Assembly: GCA_046262415.1 (NCBI GenBank)
Contig: JBHEMU010000184.1
Coordinates: forward strand, 1 to 19,242
From: JACDAS01 sp046262415
GTDB taxonomy: Bacteria; Actinomycetota; Thermoleophilia; Gaiellales; Gaiellaceae
Direction: 5' to 3'
DNA length: 19,242 nucleotides
The position numbers and the translations under genes are program-made. The notes beneath the pieces are model-generated. The model was not told the origin of the DNA. It did no database searches and saw only the letters and a list, made by a program, of their open reading frames with translations. Shown here one piece after another: positions 1-7,233 of the stretch (the stretch's first letter is position 1; the number at the start of each line of letters is the position of its first letter).

Positions 1-430
1 GGACGAGCCAGGACGGCTCCTCGAGCTCGGCCTCGAGCTGTCCGGCCGACCAGCCCGCGTAGCCGGCGAAGACCCGCGCCCGCCGGATCGAGGTCGCTGC
101 GAGCGCGGGGTCGAAGTCGCCGCGGACGAAGCCCACGTCTCCGAGGACGAGCCCGGCCGAGTCCTCCGGCGCCTCGAACTCGGCCAGCACGAGCACGGCC
201 TCCGGCTGCACGGGCCCGCCGACGTGGACGACCGCGTCCGGCTCTACGAGCGGCTCGAGGGACGGCGCCGCCTCGGCGACCGTGGCGGGAGCCGGGCGCG
301 AGAGCACGAGCCCCATCGCGCCCTCGGCCTCGTGTTCGGTGACGAGGACGACGCTCCGCCGGAAGTTCGGGTCGAAGAGGGCGGGAGAGGCGACGAGCAG
401 CCGCCCCTTCAGGCTCTCGCTCTCAGGCAA
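1..430 (-). CDS. yqgE: YqgE/AlgH family protein (3' end missing)
   Basis: Reading leftwards from a TTG at 430, the frame is open to the window edge (about 143 residues, C-terminus missing). The start reads LPESESLKGRLLVASPALFD, followed by VVLVTEHEAEGAMGLVL, and near the edge RVFAGYAGWSAGQLEAELEE. These match the conserved beginning (SLKGxLLIAxPxLxDPNF), the xxEHxxEGAxGLVLNRP block and the GYAGWxxGQLExEL signature of the YqgE/AlgH (UPF0301) family. The biochemical function of this cytosolic family is not established; AlgH has been linked to transcriptional control in Pseudomonas. An in-frame TGA lies five codons upstream, so TTG at 430 is the only usual start. It overlaps the nitrilase stop codon by 8 bases, suggesting translational coupling. 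Family assignment is confident; role is unknown. Confidence 0.9.
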   Translation of the reverse strand, partial: MPESESLKGRLLVASPALFDPNFRRSVVLVTEHEAEGAMGLVLSRPAPATVAEAAPSLEPLVEPDAVVHVGGPVQPEAVLVLAEFEAPEDSAGLVLGDVGFVRGDFDPALAATSIRRARVFAGYAGWSAGQLEAELEEPSWLV

Positions 431-1340
431 GCGGACGGACGCTCAGCGAGAGCACGTCTGGGCGGTGGTAGTGACCGGCGGGATCGAAGCGCTGCCGCTC
501 CTCGTCCAGGCGCGCTGGGTCGAGCTCGGCGTAGAGGATCCCCTCCTCGTCGTAGAGCGGGCCGGCCAGGTACGCGCCGTCGGGCCCGAGCACGGCGCTG
601 CCCCCGCGGCCGATCGTGCCGGCGCCCTCGAGCAGCGAGCGGAGCGGGAAGTCCTCCGGATAGGAGGCTGCCCGCTGGAAGTGAGACGGGCTGACGACGA
701 AGGCGCGCGACTCGCGGGCGATGTGGACGAGGGTGGACTGCCAGGCGTCCCCGTCGTCGGCGGTCGAGGCCACGTAGATCTCTATCCCGGACTCGTACAG
801 CGAGAAGCGGGCGAGCGGCATGTAGTTCTCCCAGCAGATCAGCCCGCCGATCCGGCCGAGCGGCGTCTGGATGGCGCGCAGGCCGCCGCCGTCGCCCTGG
901 CCCCAGACCAGGCGCTCGTGGTTCGTCGGCACCAGCTTCCGGTGCTTCAGCGCCAGGCTGCCGTCCGGGCCGTGGTAGAGGAGCGTGTTGTAGAGCGTCG
1001 CCGGCCGCTCCGGATCGCGCTCGGTGACACCGGTAACCAGCCAGACGCCGTGCTCGCGGGCGATCTCGCCGAGGCGCCGCTCCGCCGGTCCGGGGACCTC
1101 GACCGACTCTCGCGCCAGCAGCGCGAAGGCCTCCTTGGCGCCCGGCTCGGCCCAGCCGGCGAGCGCCTTCGCCCACACCGACGAGGGGTAGGCGGGGAGG
1201 AAGGCCTCCGGGAAGACGAGCAGCCGGGCGCCGCGCCCCGCGGCCTCGGCGGCGAGCCCGACCATCCTGTCGATCGTCGCGTCCCGGTCGAGGATCACCG
1301 GCTCGGCCTGGATGCAGGCGACCGTGACGGGCTCGCGCAT
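423..1340 (-). CDS. Nitrilase (carbon-nitrogen hydrolase family)
   Basis: A 305-residue cytosolic enzyme expected to hydrolyse a nitrile to a carboxylic acid and ammonia. The catalytic triad of the superfamily is visible: Glu45 in LVFPEAFLP, Lys135 in LKHRKLVPT, and Cys169 in GLICWENYMPLAR. The CWENYMPLAR block and PTNHERLVWGQGDG around residue 138 are characteristic of true nitrilases (branch 1) rather than amidases or N-carbamoylases; Glu142 matches the additional conserved glutamate. The length is somewhat short of typical bacterial nitrilases (about 310-380 residues). The ATG at 1340 is preceded by a TANNNT box and no Shine-Dalgarno sequence, suggesting a leaderless transcript. It lies downstream of the trp operon in the same direction. 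Substrate is unknown; an indole-acetonitrile role is possible because of the neighbours but is speculation. Cyanide hydratase is a less likely alternative. Confidence 0.9.
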   Translation of the reverse strand: MREPVTVACIQAEPVILDRDATIDRMVGLAAEAAGRGARLLVFPEAFLPAYPSSVWAKALAGWAEPGAKEAFALLARESVEVPGPAERRLGEIAREHGVWLVTGVTERDPERPATLYNTLLYHGPDGSLALKHRKLVPTNHERLVWGQGDGGGLRAIQTPLGRIGGLICWENYMPLARFSLYESGIEIYVASTADDGDAWQSTLVHIARESRAFVVSPSHFQRAASYPEDFPLRSLLEGAGTIGRGGSAVLGPDGAYLAGPLYDEEGILYAELDPARLDEERQRFDPAGHYHRPDVLSLSVRPLA

Positions 1341-1346
1341 CGGCCT

Positions 1347-1352
1347 AGCGTA
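1347..1352 (-). promoter_or_regulatory. Candidate -10 box (TACGCT) of leaderless nitrilase transcript
   Basis: TACGCT on the minus strand ends exactly 6 bases before the ATG of the nitrilase gene. This TANNNT spacing is the usual signature of leaderless transcription in Actinomycetota. There is no ribosome binding site before the ATG. No convincing -35 hexamer is visible. Confidence 0.4.
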
Positions 1353-1442
1353 GTCGCGCCGGGGCGCTCAGCCGTAGGTGACGAGGAGCTCCGGCCGGTT
1401 CGTCCCGCTGTCCCTGCTCCGCCCGGCCCCTGGACCGGCGGA

Positions 1443-1466
1443 GATCCGCCGCCGGGCGGTCGGATC
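1443..1466 (-). terminator. Hairpin immediately after the methyltransferase stop
   Basis: The arms GATCCG and CGGATC enclose a second pairing CCGC/GGCG in the 125-base gap between the methyltransferase and nitrilase genes, touching the methyltransferase stop codon. No T-run follows, so it is not a classical intrinsic terminator. It may mark the 3' end of the extended trp transcript or stabilise it. The rest of the gap (to 1341) holds only the nitrilase promoter-like box. Confidence 0.35.
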
Positions 1467-2209
1467 TAGGTGTCTGGCCCGGCGGAGTAGATCGAGACGT
1501 GGCGCTCGCTGCGGCTGGTGAACGGTTCCGCGCTCCACCCGCCCCAGCGCTCGCGCAGCCGCAGGCCGGCGAGTCGGGCCATCAGATCGAGCTCGGCGGG
1601 CCAGGCGTAGCGGATCTGCACGGGGTACAGGCTGATCCCGCCGGGGGCGATGACCACGTGCTGCGCCTGGGTCGCCTGGCGCACAGGATCGTGCTGGGCG
1701 ACGTCCAGCCGGATCTCGTCCAGCCCGATGCGGGTGACCGAGACGCGCTGGTCGCGGTCGAACCGGGTGAGGTCGGGGACGAAGACCTCCAGGAGGAAGC
1801 TTCCGTCGGCGGTCAAGTGCTCGGCGACGTTCCGGAAGCACCGCACCTGATCGTCCTGCGTCGCCAGGGCGAAGAACGTGTTGAAGACGACGAAGACGAG
1901 CGAGTAGCGACCCTCGACCGGGACCTCGGCGAAGTCGCCGATCACGACGGGCATCACCGCGCCGCCGGGCTTCTTCCGCAGCTCGGCGACCATCGCCTCG
2001 GAGGCGTCGACGCCGTGCACCTCGAGCCCGCGGGCGGCCAGCGGCAGCGCGATCCGGCCCGTGCCGATGCCGAGCTCGAGCACCGGGCCGGAGCCCGCCA
2101 GCTCGGCGAGCCGTGCGACCGTCGCGTCGGTGGGGAGGTCCTCGTAGGTCCGGTCGTAGGTCTCGGCGATCCGCTCGCCGTAGGTCGACGGGCCGTAGTC
2201 CGCGCTCAC
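1466..2209 (-). CDS. Class I SAM-dependent methyltransferase
   Basis: A 247-residue protein with a Rossmann-type methyltransferase domain. Motif I is VLELGIGTGR (residues 43-52), the acidic ribose-binding position is in HGVDAS (Asp68), followed by VIGDFAEV (89-96) and a beta4 segment YSLVFVVFNTFFAL (102-115). The N-terminus contains the YDRTYEDLPTDA pattern common in small-molecule methyltransferases of the Methyltransf_25 type. The C-terminal part (QIRYAWPAELDLMARLAGL) is the usual lid and substrate region. The GTG start shares bases with the TGA of the metallo-hydrolase gene (GTGA overlap), so the two are very probably co-translated at the end of the trp operon. The substrate cannot be told from the sequence. 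Confidence 0.87.
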   Translation of the reverse strand: MSADYGPSTYGERIAETYDRTYEDLPTDATVARLAELAGSGPVLELGIGTGRIALPLAARGLEVHGVDASEAMVAELRKKPGGAVMPVVIGDFAEVPVEGRYSLVFVVFNTFFALATQDDQVRCFRNVAEHLTADGSFLLEVFVPDLTRFDRDQRVSVTRIGLDEIRLDVAQHDPVRQATQAQHVVIAPGGISLYPVQIRYAWPAELDLMARLAGLRLRERWGGWSAEPFTSRSERHVSIYSAGPDT

Positions 2210-3099
2210 GTGCGGACACCCGCGCGAGCACGCAGGAACTCGAGGTTCTGCTCGAAGACCTCCGGGAAGGCCCAGGTTCGGTAGTCACCGGGCAGCTCGG
2301 CGTCCGACTGCCCGCCTGCGACGTCCCGCAGCCGGCGGATGTAGGCGGCGACCGCGTCGATCTCGCTCGCGCCGCCGACCGGCCCGTGGCCGGGGACGAC
2401 GGTGCCCGGATCGAGTGCCCGGAGCTCGCCGAGGATCCGGAGCCACTCGTCGGGGACGCCGTGACTCAGGCTCGGGTGGGTGTCCACCACGACGAGGTCC
2501 CCGGCGAAGAGCACCCGCTCCCGCGCGAGCCAGAGGACCGAGTCGCTGGCGCTGTGCCCGCTGCCCAGCTCGCGGAGCTCGCCTCCTCCGAGCTCGACGG
2601 CCGTGTCGAACGTCCTCGTCGGCGCCGGAACCCGCAGGTCGAAAAGCGCCTGCACGACCCGGTGCGCCTGGGCTAGGTCGTCGCGGAGCCTCGCCGCCGT
2701 CGCCCCGGCGGGCGCGGCCGCGAGCTTCCCCTCGAGCTCGTCGACGTACCCGGGAGCTTCGGCGCGCAGGCTGTCGACCCGCTCCTGGCCGGTCTGCGCG
2801 ATCGCCGCGGCGGTGCGCGAGCTGGCCAGGACTTCGGCGCCCGCGAAGGCCGGCGCGCCGCCCCAGTGGTCGAGGTGCGCATGGCTGAGGACGGCGAACC
2901 GCACCGGTCCCGCGAGGCGCTCGGCCGCAGCCCGGAGGTCTTCGCCCGCCGCCGGCGTGAAGAAGGTGTCGAAGACGAGGGCCCCGTCGTCGAGGGCGAC
3001 GATGCCGGCGTTCGCGACCGCTGCGCCCGACGGCACGGCGATCGCCGCCCAGGCACCCTCGGCGACCTGCTCGAGCCGGAAGTGCGGTGACGTCTCCAC
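2206..3099 (-). CDS. Metallo-beta-lactamase fold hydrolase
   Basis: A 297-residue protein starting at the GTG at 3099 (VETSPHFRLEQV), 20 bases after the trpA stop codon; the open frame continues upstream but that part is antisense-like sequence inside trpA. The zinc ligands of the fold are present: HAHLDH at residues 73-78, His182 in GSGHSASDS, Asp201 in LFAGDLVV, and His238 in VVPGHGP. An insertion of about 60 residues (100-160), probably helical, lies between the HxHxDH motif and the third zinc ligand. No signal peptide is seen, so it is probably cytosolic. The family covers many hydrolases (thioesters, lactones, quinoprotein-relay enzymes), and I cannot name the substrate. It is coupled to the downstream methyltransferase by a GTGA overlap and follows trpA closely, suggesting a shared transcript. 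Confidence 0.88.
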   Translation of the reverse strand: METSPHFRLEQVAEGAWAAIAVPSGAAVANAGIVALDDGALVFDTFFTPAAGEDLRAAAERLAGPVRFAVLSHAHLDHWGGAPAFAGAEVLASSRTAAAIAQTGQERVDSLRAEAPGYVDELEGKLAAAPAGATAARLRDDLAQAHRVVQALFDLRVPAPTRTFDTAVELGGGELRELGSGHSASDSVLWLARERVLFAGDLVVVDTHPSLSHGVPDEWLRILGELRALDPGTVVPGHGPVGGASEIDAVAAYIRRLRDVAGGQSDAELPGDYRTWAFPEVFEQNLEFLRARAGVRT

Positions 3100-3119
3100 G
3101 GCCCGAGCGTATCCCGACC

Positions 3120-3845
3120 TCAACCGTCCAGCGCGGCCCGGAGCGTGCCGACGTAGGCCGTGAGTGCCCGCGGACCGTCCTCGGCCACCTCCAGCGCGCG
3201 CGAGCCCACGACGACGCCGTCCACGAGCTCGGCCGCCGCGGCGGCGTCCGCCGGGGTCGAGATCCCGAAGCCGGCATAGAGCGGCAGGTCGGTGAGGGAG
3301 CGCGCGCGCCCGGCGAGGCCGGCGAGGGCGGGGGAGAGGCCCGTCCGCGCACCGGTCGTCCCGGTGAGCGTCACGAGGTAGAGCCACCCGTCGGTCGCCT
3401 CGGCTGCCAGCAGCAGGCGCTCGTCCGTCGAGGTCGGCGCCACGAGCTGGATCCGGCGCAGCCCGGGCCGGTCGCCGGCCGGCAGGTCGGCCACGATCAG
3501 GCTCGCGGCGCCGGCGGTGCGGGCGTCCGCGGCGAACCGCTCGTAGCCGTAGGCCTCGAGCAGCGAGGCGTAGGTCATCGGCACCAGGGGGACGCCCACG
3601 CGCGCGCGCACGGCGGCGAGGCACTCGAGGCAGCGCCGCGTCCGCATGCCCTGCCCGAGCGCGCGCTCCGCTGCCCGCCGGATCACGGGCCCGTCGGCGA
3701 GCGGGTCGGAGAAGGGGAAGCCGATCTCGATCAAGTCGGCTCCGCCCTCGACGGCGGCCTCCGCCAGGTCGGGCGTGTCCGGGCCGGCCATCAGGTAGAC
3801 GACCAGGGTCTTCACGCGGGCACTGATTCGGCCCGAGATCGGCAC
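3120..3845 (-). CDS. trpA: Tryptophan synthase alpha subunit
   Basis: Cleaves indole-3-glycerol phosphate to indole and glyceraldehyde-3-phosphate; indole is channelled to TrpB. The active-site block LIEIGFPFSDPLADGPVI carries the catalytic glutamate (Glu40) and aspartate (Asp51), equivalent to Glu49 and Asp60 of the Salmonella enzyme. The mobile loop VTLTGTTGARTGL and the phosphate-binding FGIST and VVVGSRA segments are also present. At 241 residues it is about 25 shorter than usual: the N-terminus enters the barrel almost at once (VKTLVVYLMAGPDTP), so helix 0 is largely missing. An in-frame TAG lies at 3867-3869, and GTG at 3845 is the first usable start; a second GTG (codon 11) is an alternative. 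No clear ribosome binding site is seen. It is separated from trpB by about 100 bases. Confidence 0.93.
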   Translation of the reverse strand: MPISGRISARVKTLVVYLMAGPDTPDLAEAAVEGGADLIEIGFPFSDPLADGPVIRRAAERALGQGMRTRRCLECLAAVRARVGVPLVPMTYASLLEAYGYERFAADARTAGAASLIVADLPAGDRPGLRRIQLVAPTSTDERLLLAAEATDGWLYLVTLTGTTGARTGLSPALAGLAGRARSLTDLPLYAGFGISTPADAAAAAELVDGVVVGSRALEVAEDGPRALTAYVGTLRAALDG

Positions 3846-3889
3846 ACGTACGTGCGGCGCCCGCGGCTACCCTCGAGCAGACTCCCCTC

Positions 3890-3913
3890 GGGGGGGTGGG
3901 GGTTGGGGACGGG
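3890..3913 (+). other. Putative G-quadruplex motif in the trpB-trpA gap
   Basis: On the plus strand four G-runs of 7, 5, 4 and 3 bases are separated by loops of 1, 2 and 2 bases (T, TT, AC), meeting the standard G3+N1-7 quadruplex pattern. The genes are on the minus strand, so this is the template strand and the mRNA is C-rich here. It occupies the only gap of about 100 bases (3846-3945) in an otherwise overlapping operon. It could slow RNA polymerase or merely reflect base composition. Confidence 0.5.
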
Positions 3914-3945
3914 TCCCGACGCCTGCCTCCGAGCCGACGCGCCCG

Positions 3946-5064
3946 TCACCGCGCCAGGACCTCGGCGAGATCCTTGTCACCCCGGCCCGAGAGGCACACG
4001 AGCACGAGCTCCGCGTCCAGGTCGGCGGCCCGCGCGAGCGCGTGCGCGGGCTCGAGCGCCGGGACGATCCCCTCGGTGCGGGCGAGCCGGCGGAAGGCGT
4101 CGAGCGCCTCCTCGTCCGAGGCGGCGACGTACTCCGCGCGTCCGCTGTCGCGCAGGAAGGCGTGCTCGGGGCCGACGCCCGGATAGTCGAGGCCCGCCGA
4201 GATCGAGTGCGCGTCGAGGATCTGGCCGTCCGCGTCGGCGAGCAGGGAGGAGCGGGCGCCGTGCAGGACGCCCGGCCGACCCGTGCCGAGGCTCGCCGCT
4301 CCCGCGGCCTCGACGCCGACGAGCCGTACGCCTGTGTCGGGGAGAAAGGCCGCGAACAGCCCGATCGCGTTCGAGCCACCGCCTACGCACGCGACCGCGG
4401 CGTCCGGCAGGCGCCCTTCCGCTTCGAGCAGCTGTTCCCGCGCCTCCTCGCCGATCACCGCCTGGAGCTCCCGCACGATCTCGGGGTAGGGGTGCGGCCC
4501 GACGCAGGAGCCGATCAGGTAGTGCGTCGTCTCGACGTTCGTGATCCAGTCGCGGATCGCCTCGCTCGTCGCCTCCTTGAGCGTCCTGGCCCCGAACTCG
4601 ACCGGCCGCACCTCCGCGCCGAGCAGCCCCATTCGCTCGACGTTCGGCCGCTGGCGGCGCATGTCCTCGGAGCCCATGTAGACGACGCACTCGAACCCGA
4701 GCCGCGCCGCCACCGTCGCGGTCGCGACGCCGTGCTGGCCGGCGCCGGTCTCTGCGACGAGCCGCGGCTTCCCCAGCCGCTGCGCCAGGACCGCCTGGCC
4801 GAGCGCGTTGTTCAGCTTGTGGGCGCCGGTGTGCAGCAGGTCCTCGCGCTTGAGATAGAGGCGCTTTCCGGGCGCGAACCGCTCGGCGAGGGTGAGCGGG
4901 GTCGGCCGCCCGGCGTACGTGGCGCCGAGCCGGTCGAGCTCGGCCCCGAAGGCTGGATCGTCCCGCGCGGCGCGCCACCCCGCCTCGAGCTCGTCGAGCG
5001 CCGGCACGAGCGTCTCCGGCACGTAGCGGCCGCCGTAGGCGCCGTAGAGGCCGTCACGGGGCAC
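3946..5064 (-). CDS. trpB: Tryptophan synthase beta subunit
   Basis: PLP enzyme condensing indole with serine to give tryptophan, working in complex with TrpA. It has 372 residues, slightly shorter than the usual 390-400. The N-terminus GLYGAYGGRYVPETLVPALDEL is typical. Lys83 in HTGAHKLNN binds PLP, Glu105 in ETGAGQHG is the catalytic glutamate, and GGGSNAIG (residues 228-235) is the phosphate-binding loop. HSISAGLDYPGVGPEH and the C-terminal VCLSGRGDKDL are conserved. This is the TrpB1 type that partners TrpA. The GTG start overlaps the end of the trpC-trpF gene by 11 bases, indicating translational coupling. Confidence 0.97.
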   Translation of the reverse strand: MPRDGLYGAYGGRYVPETLVPALDELEAGWRAARDDPAFGAELDRLGATYAGRPTPLTLAERFAPGKRLYLKREDLLHTGAHKLNNALGQAVLAQRLGKPRLVAETGAGQHGVATATVAARLGFECVVYMGSEDMRRQRPNVERMGLLGAEVRPVEFGARTLKEATSEAIRDWITNVETTHYLIGSCVGPHPYPEIVRELQAVIGEEAREQLLEAEGRLPDAAVACVGGGSNAIGLFAAFLPDTGVRLVGVEAAGAASLGTGRPGVLHGARSSLLADADGQILDAHSISAGLDYPGVGPEHAFLRDSGRAEYVAASDEEALDAFRRLARTEGIVPALEPAHALARAADLDAELVLVCLSGRGDKDLAEVLAR

Positions 5065-6214
5065 GAACGGCCTCCACGAACGCCCGCACGCGGTCGTGAT
5101 CCTTGACGCCCGGCTCGAGCTCGAGGCTCGAGCTCGCGTCGACGGCCCACGGCCGGACGGCAGAGACCGCCTCGCGGACGTTCTCCGGCGAGAGCCCGCC
5201 CGCCAGCATTACCCGCCCGTCGGCGCGGGCGGCCAGCTGCCAGTGCCCGGGGTCGTGCTCCAGCCAGGGCTGATCGAGGACGTCGGCGACCCGTTCGCGG
5301 CCGCGGTAGAGGGCGCCGTGACGCGACCGGTGGCCGTCCTCGCGAGCGTAGAGCTGCACGAGGTCGCCTGCCTCCTCGCGCAGGTGGCCGACGAGGACCG
5401 CGACCGACAGCATCGTCTCCGGCACCGGCAGGACGGCCGGGGCGCGCCGCGGGCTCTCCTCGGCGAGCACGAACCCCGCCAGGTCGGCGCCCGCCTCGGC
5501 GGCCACGGCCACGTCCTCCGCCCGCGTCAGGCCGCAGACCTTGACGAGCGGGCGGGAGATCAGCTCGCGCAGCTTCGCCGCCGGCTCGGCCGCCCGCATC
5601 AGCGCCGAGCCGACGAGGATCGCCGCCGCGCCGGCGAGCTCGGCAGCCGCCCCCTGGGCGCGCGACTCGATCCCGCTCTCCGCGACGACGACGCGGTCGC
5701 GTGGCGCGCGGTTGACCAGCTCGAGCTGCGCGGCCCGGTCGATGCTGAATGTGCCGAGGTCGCGGGCGTTCACGCCGATCGGATCGGCGCCCAGCGCGAC
5801 CGCCCGCTCGAGCTCGTCCAGGTCGTGCGCCTCGACGAGCGCGTCGAGGCCGAGGCTCCGCGCGAAGGCCTGGAGGCGGGACGCCCGGTCGTCGTCCAGG
5901 TCTCGGAGCAGCAGCAGCACCGCCTCGGCGCCGGCCTCGCTCGCCCGGCGCAGGTCCTCCTCCTCGCGGAAGAACCCTTTCGCCAGCAGCGGCAGCGAGG
6001 CCGCGCGCCGAGCCGCGGCGAGATCCGCGAGGTCGCCGCCGAAGCGCTCGTCGACCAGGATCGAGACCGCCGCCGCGCCGGCCGACTCGAACGCGGCGGC
6101 GAGGGCGGCCGGATCGGCGCCGGGACGAAGGTCGCCCGCAGAGGGGGAGCGGCGCTTGACCTCCGCGATCGCCGCGAGGCCGGACCCGGCGAGAGCCTCG
6201 CGAAAGCGGGGCAC
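5054..6214 (-). CDS. trpCF: Bifunctional indole-3-glycerol-phosphate synthase / phosphoribosylanthranilate isomerase (TrpC-TrpF fusion)
   Basis: Fusion of two successive barrel enzymes of 386 residues. TrpC occupies about residues 1-220: catalytic residues are recognisable as Glu18/Lys20 in IAEVKRRSPS, Lys79 in LLAKGFF (the usual form is KDFI), Glu128 in LVEAH, Asn149 in GVNARDLGTF, and Glu179-Ser180 in VAESGI. TrpF begins at LVKVCGLT with catalytic Cys227 and ends with MLAGGLSPENV and AVDASSSLE. The TrpF half is only about 165 residues against roughly 200 usually: the QLHG block reads QLYA, and the glycine-rich GGTGKxFDW loop is replaced by a short segment around WLEHDPGHW. Asp314 (VLDQ) probably corresponds to the general acid. 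The N-terminus is short, beginning just before the first strand. GTG at 6214 shares one base with the trpD stop. Confidence 0.92.
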   Translation of the reverse strand: MPRFREALAGSGLAAIAEVKRRSPSAGDLRPGADPAALAAAFESAGAAAVSILVDERFGGDLADLAAARRAASLPLLAKGFFREEEDLRRASEAGAEAVLLLLRDLDDDRASRLQAFARSLGLDALVEAHDLDELERAVALGADPIGVNARDLGTFSIDRAAQLELVNRAPRDRVVVAESGIESRAQGAAAELAGAAAILVGSALMRAAEPAAKLRELISRPLVKVCGLTRAEDVAVAAEAGADLAGFVLAEESPRRAPAVLPVPETMLSVAVLVGHLREEAGDLVQLYAREDGHRSRHGALYRGRERVADVLDQPWLEHDPGHWQLAARADGRVMLAGGLSPENVREAVSAVRPWAVDASSSLELEPGVKDHDRVRAFVEAVRAP

Positions 6215-7233
6215 TATCCCGCCACCCGGCTCTGCGAGAAGGCGATCAGCTGCTCCAGGCGCTCGCCCGCGGCGCCGGTGTCGACCGCCTCTCGCGCGAG
6301 TCCCAGGCCCTCGCGCAGGTCGCGCGCGTGGCCGGCTGCCGCGATCGCGCCCGCCGCGTTGAGGAGGATCGCGTCACGCCGACCGCCGTCGCCGCCCGCG
6401 AGGACTTCCCGGATCGCGGCCGCGTTCTCGGCCGGCGATCCGCCGCGCAGCTCCTCCGGCGCGCAGCGCGGCAGGCCCAGCTCGACCGCGTCGACCTGAC
6501 GCTCCGAGACGGTGCCGTCCACGACCTCGCAGACGAGGTTCGGCCCCGCCGGCGAGAGCTCGTCGATCCCCCCGGCGCCGTGGACGACGAAGGCCCGGCG
6601 GGCACCGAGCCGGGCGAGGACGGCCGCCATGATGGGTGCGAGTGCGGCCACGTAGACCCCGACCACCTGCGCGCGCGCGCCCGCGGGGTTCGTCAGCGGC
6701 CCGAGGACGTTGAAGACCGTCCGGGCCGCCAGCTCTCGGCGGACGGGCGCGGCGTGGCGCATCGCCGGGTGGTGCGCGGGCGCGAACATGAAGCCGAAGC
6801 CGAGCTCGTCGATCGAGCGCCCGATCCGCTCCGGCGGCAGCTCGAGCTCGAAGCCCAGCGCCTCCAGCACGTCGGCCGATCCCGACGCTGACGAGACGGC
6901 GCGATTGCCGTGCTTGGCGACCCCCGCGCCGGCCGCCGCCGCCACCAGTGCGGCGGCGGTCGAGATGTTGAACGTGCGCCCGCCGTCGCCGCCGGTCCCG
7001 GCGGTGTCGACCAGGTCGTCGCGTCTCGGGCGCACGGCGATCACGTGACCCCGCATCGCCTCGGCGCAGCCGGTGATCTCGTCGACGGTCTCGCCCTTCA
7101 GGCGCAGCGCGACGAGGAAGCCGCCGATCTGGGCCGGCGTCGCGTCGCCCCGCATCACCGCGTGCATGGCGTCGCGCGCCTGCGCGCGCGAGAGGTCCCG
7201 CCCGTCGAGCAGGGTGGCGAGGGCCTGCTTCAT
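6214..7233 (-). CDS. trpD: Anthranilate phosphoribosyltransferase
   Basis: Transfers the phosphoribosyl group of PRPP to anthranilate, the second step of tryptophan synthesis. The 339-residue length is normal. The PRPP-binding GTGGD motif is at residues 79-83 (VDTAGTGGDGGRTFNIST), the KHGNRAVSSxxGSAD block follows at 107-121, and the anthranilate-site segment HHPAMRHAAPVRRELAARTVFN with VLGPLTNPA is intact. The N-terminal helical domain (ARDAMHAVMRGDATPAQIGGFLVALRLKGET) is typical. The ATG at 7233 overlaps the trpG stop as ATGA, and the stop overlaps the next start by one base. It is stand-alone here rather than fused to TrpG. Confidence 0.97.
   Translation of the reverse strand: MKQALATLLDGRDLSRAQARDAMHAVMRGDATPAQIGGFLVALRLKGETVDEITGCAEAMRGHVIAVRPRRDDLVDTAGTGGDGGRTFNISTAAALVAAAAGAGVAKHGNRAVSSASGSADVLEALGFELELPPERIGRSIDELGFGFMFAPAHHPAMRHAAPVRRELAARTVFNVLGPLTNPAGARAQVVGVYVAALAPIMAAVLARLGARRAFVVHGAGGIDELSPAGPNLVCEVVDGTVSERQVDAVELGLPRCAPEELRGGSPAENAAAIREVLAGGDGGRRDAILLNAAGAIAAAGHARDLREGLGLAREAVDTGAAGERLEQLIAFSQSRVAG

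Noticed and set aside
3100..3624. N-terminal extension of the metallo-hydrolase frame through trpA
   Set aside because: The extension is an out-of-frame reading of trpA; homology-like sequence starts at the GTG at 3099.
3906..3917. GGGAC/GTCCC hairpin in the trpB-trpA gap as a terminator
   Set aside because: Only 4-5 bp of stem, no T-run, in a G-rich background; the quadruplex is the more distinctive feature.
3915..3945. Possible degenerate fragment of the 97-bp repeat (CGACGCCTG)
   Set aside because: Shared stretch is only about 9 bases in very GC-rich sequence and does not extend.
3087..4544. 485-codon plus-strand frame over trpA and trpB
   Set aside because: Opposite to trpA and trpB, both with complete active-site motifs; composition is that of a shadow frame.
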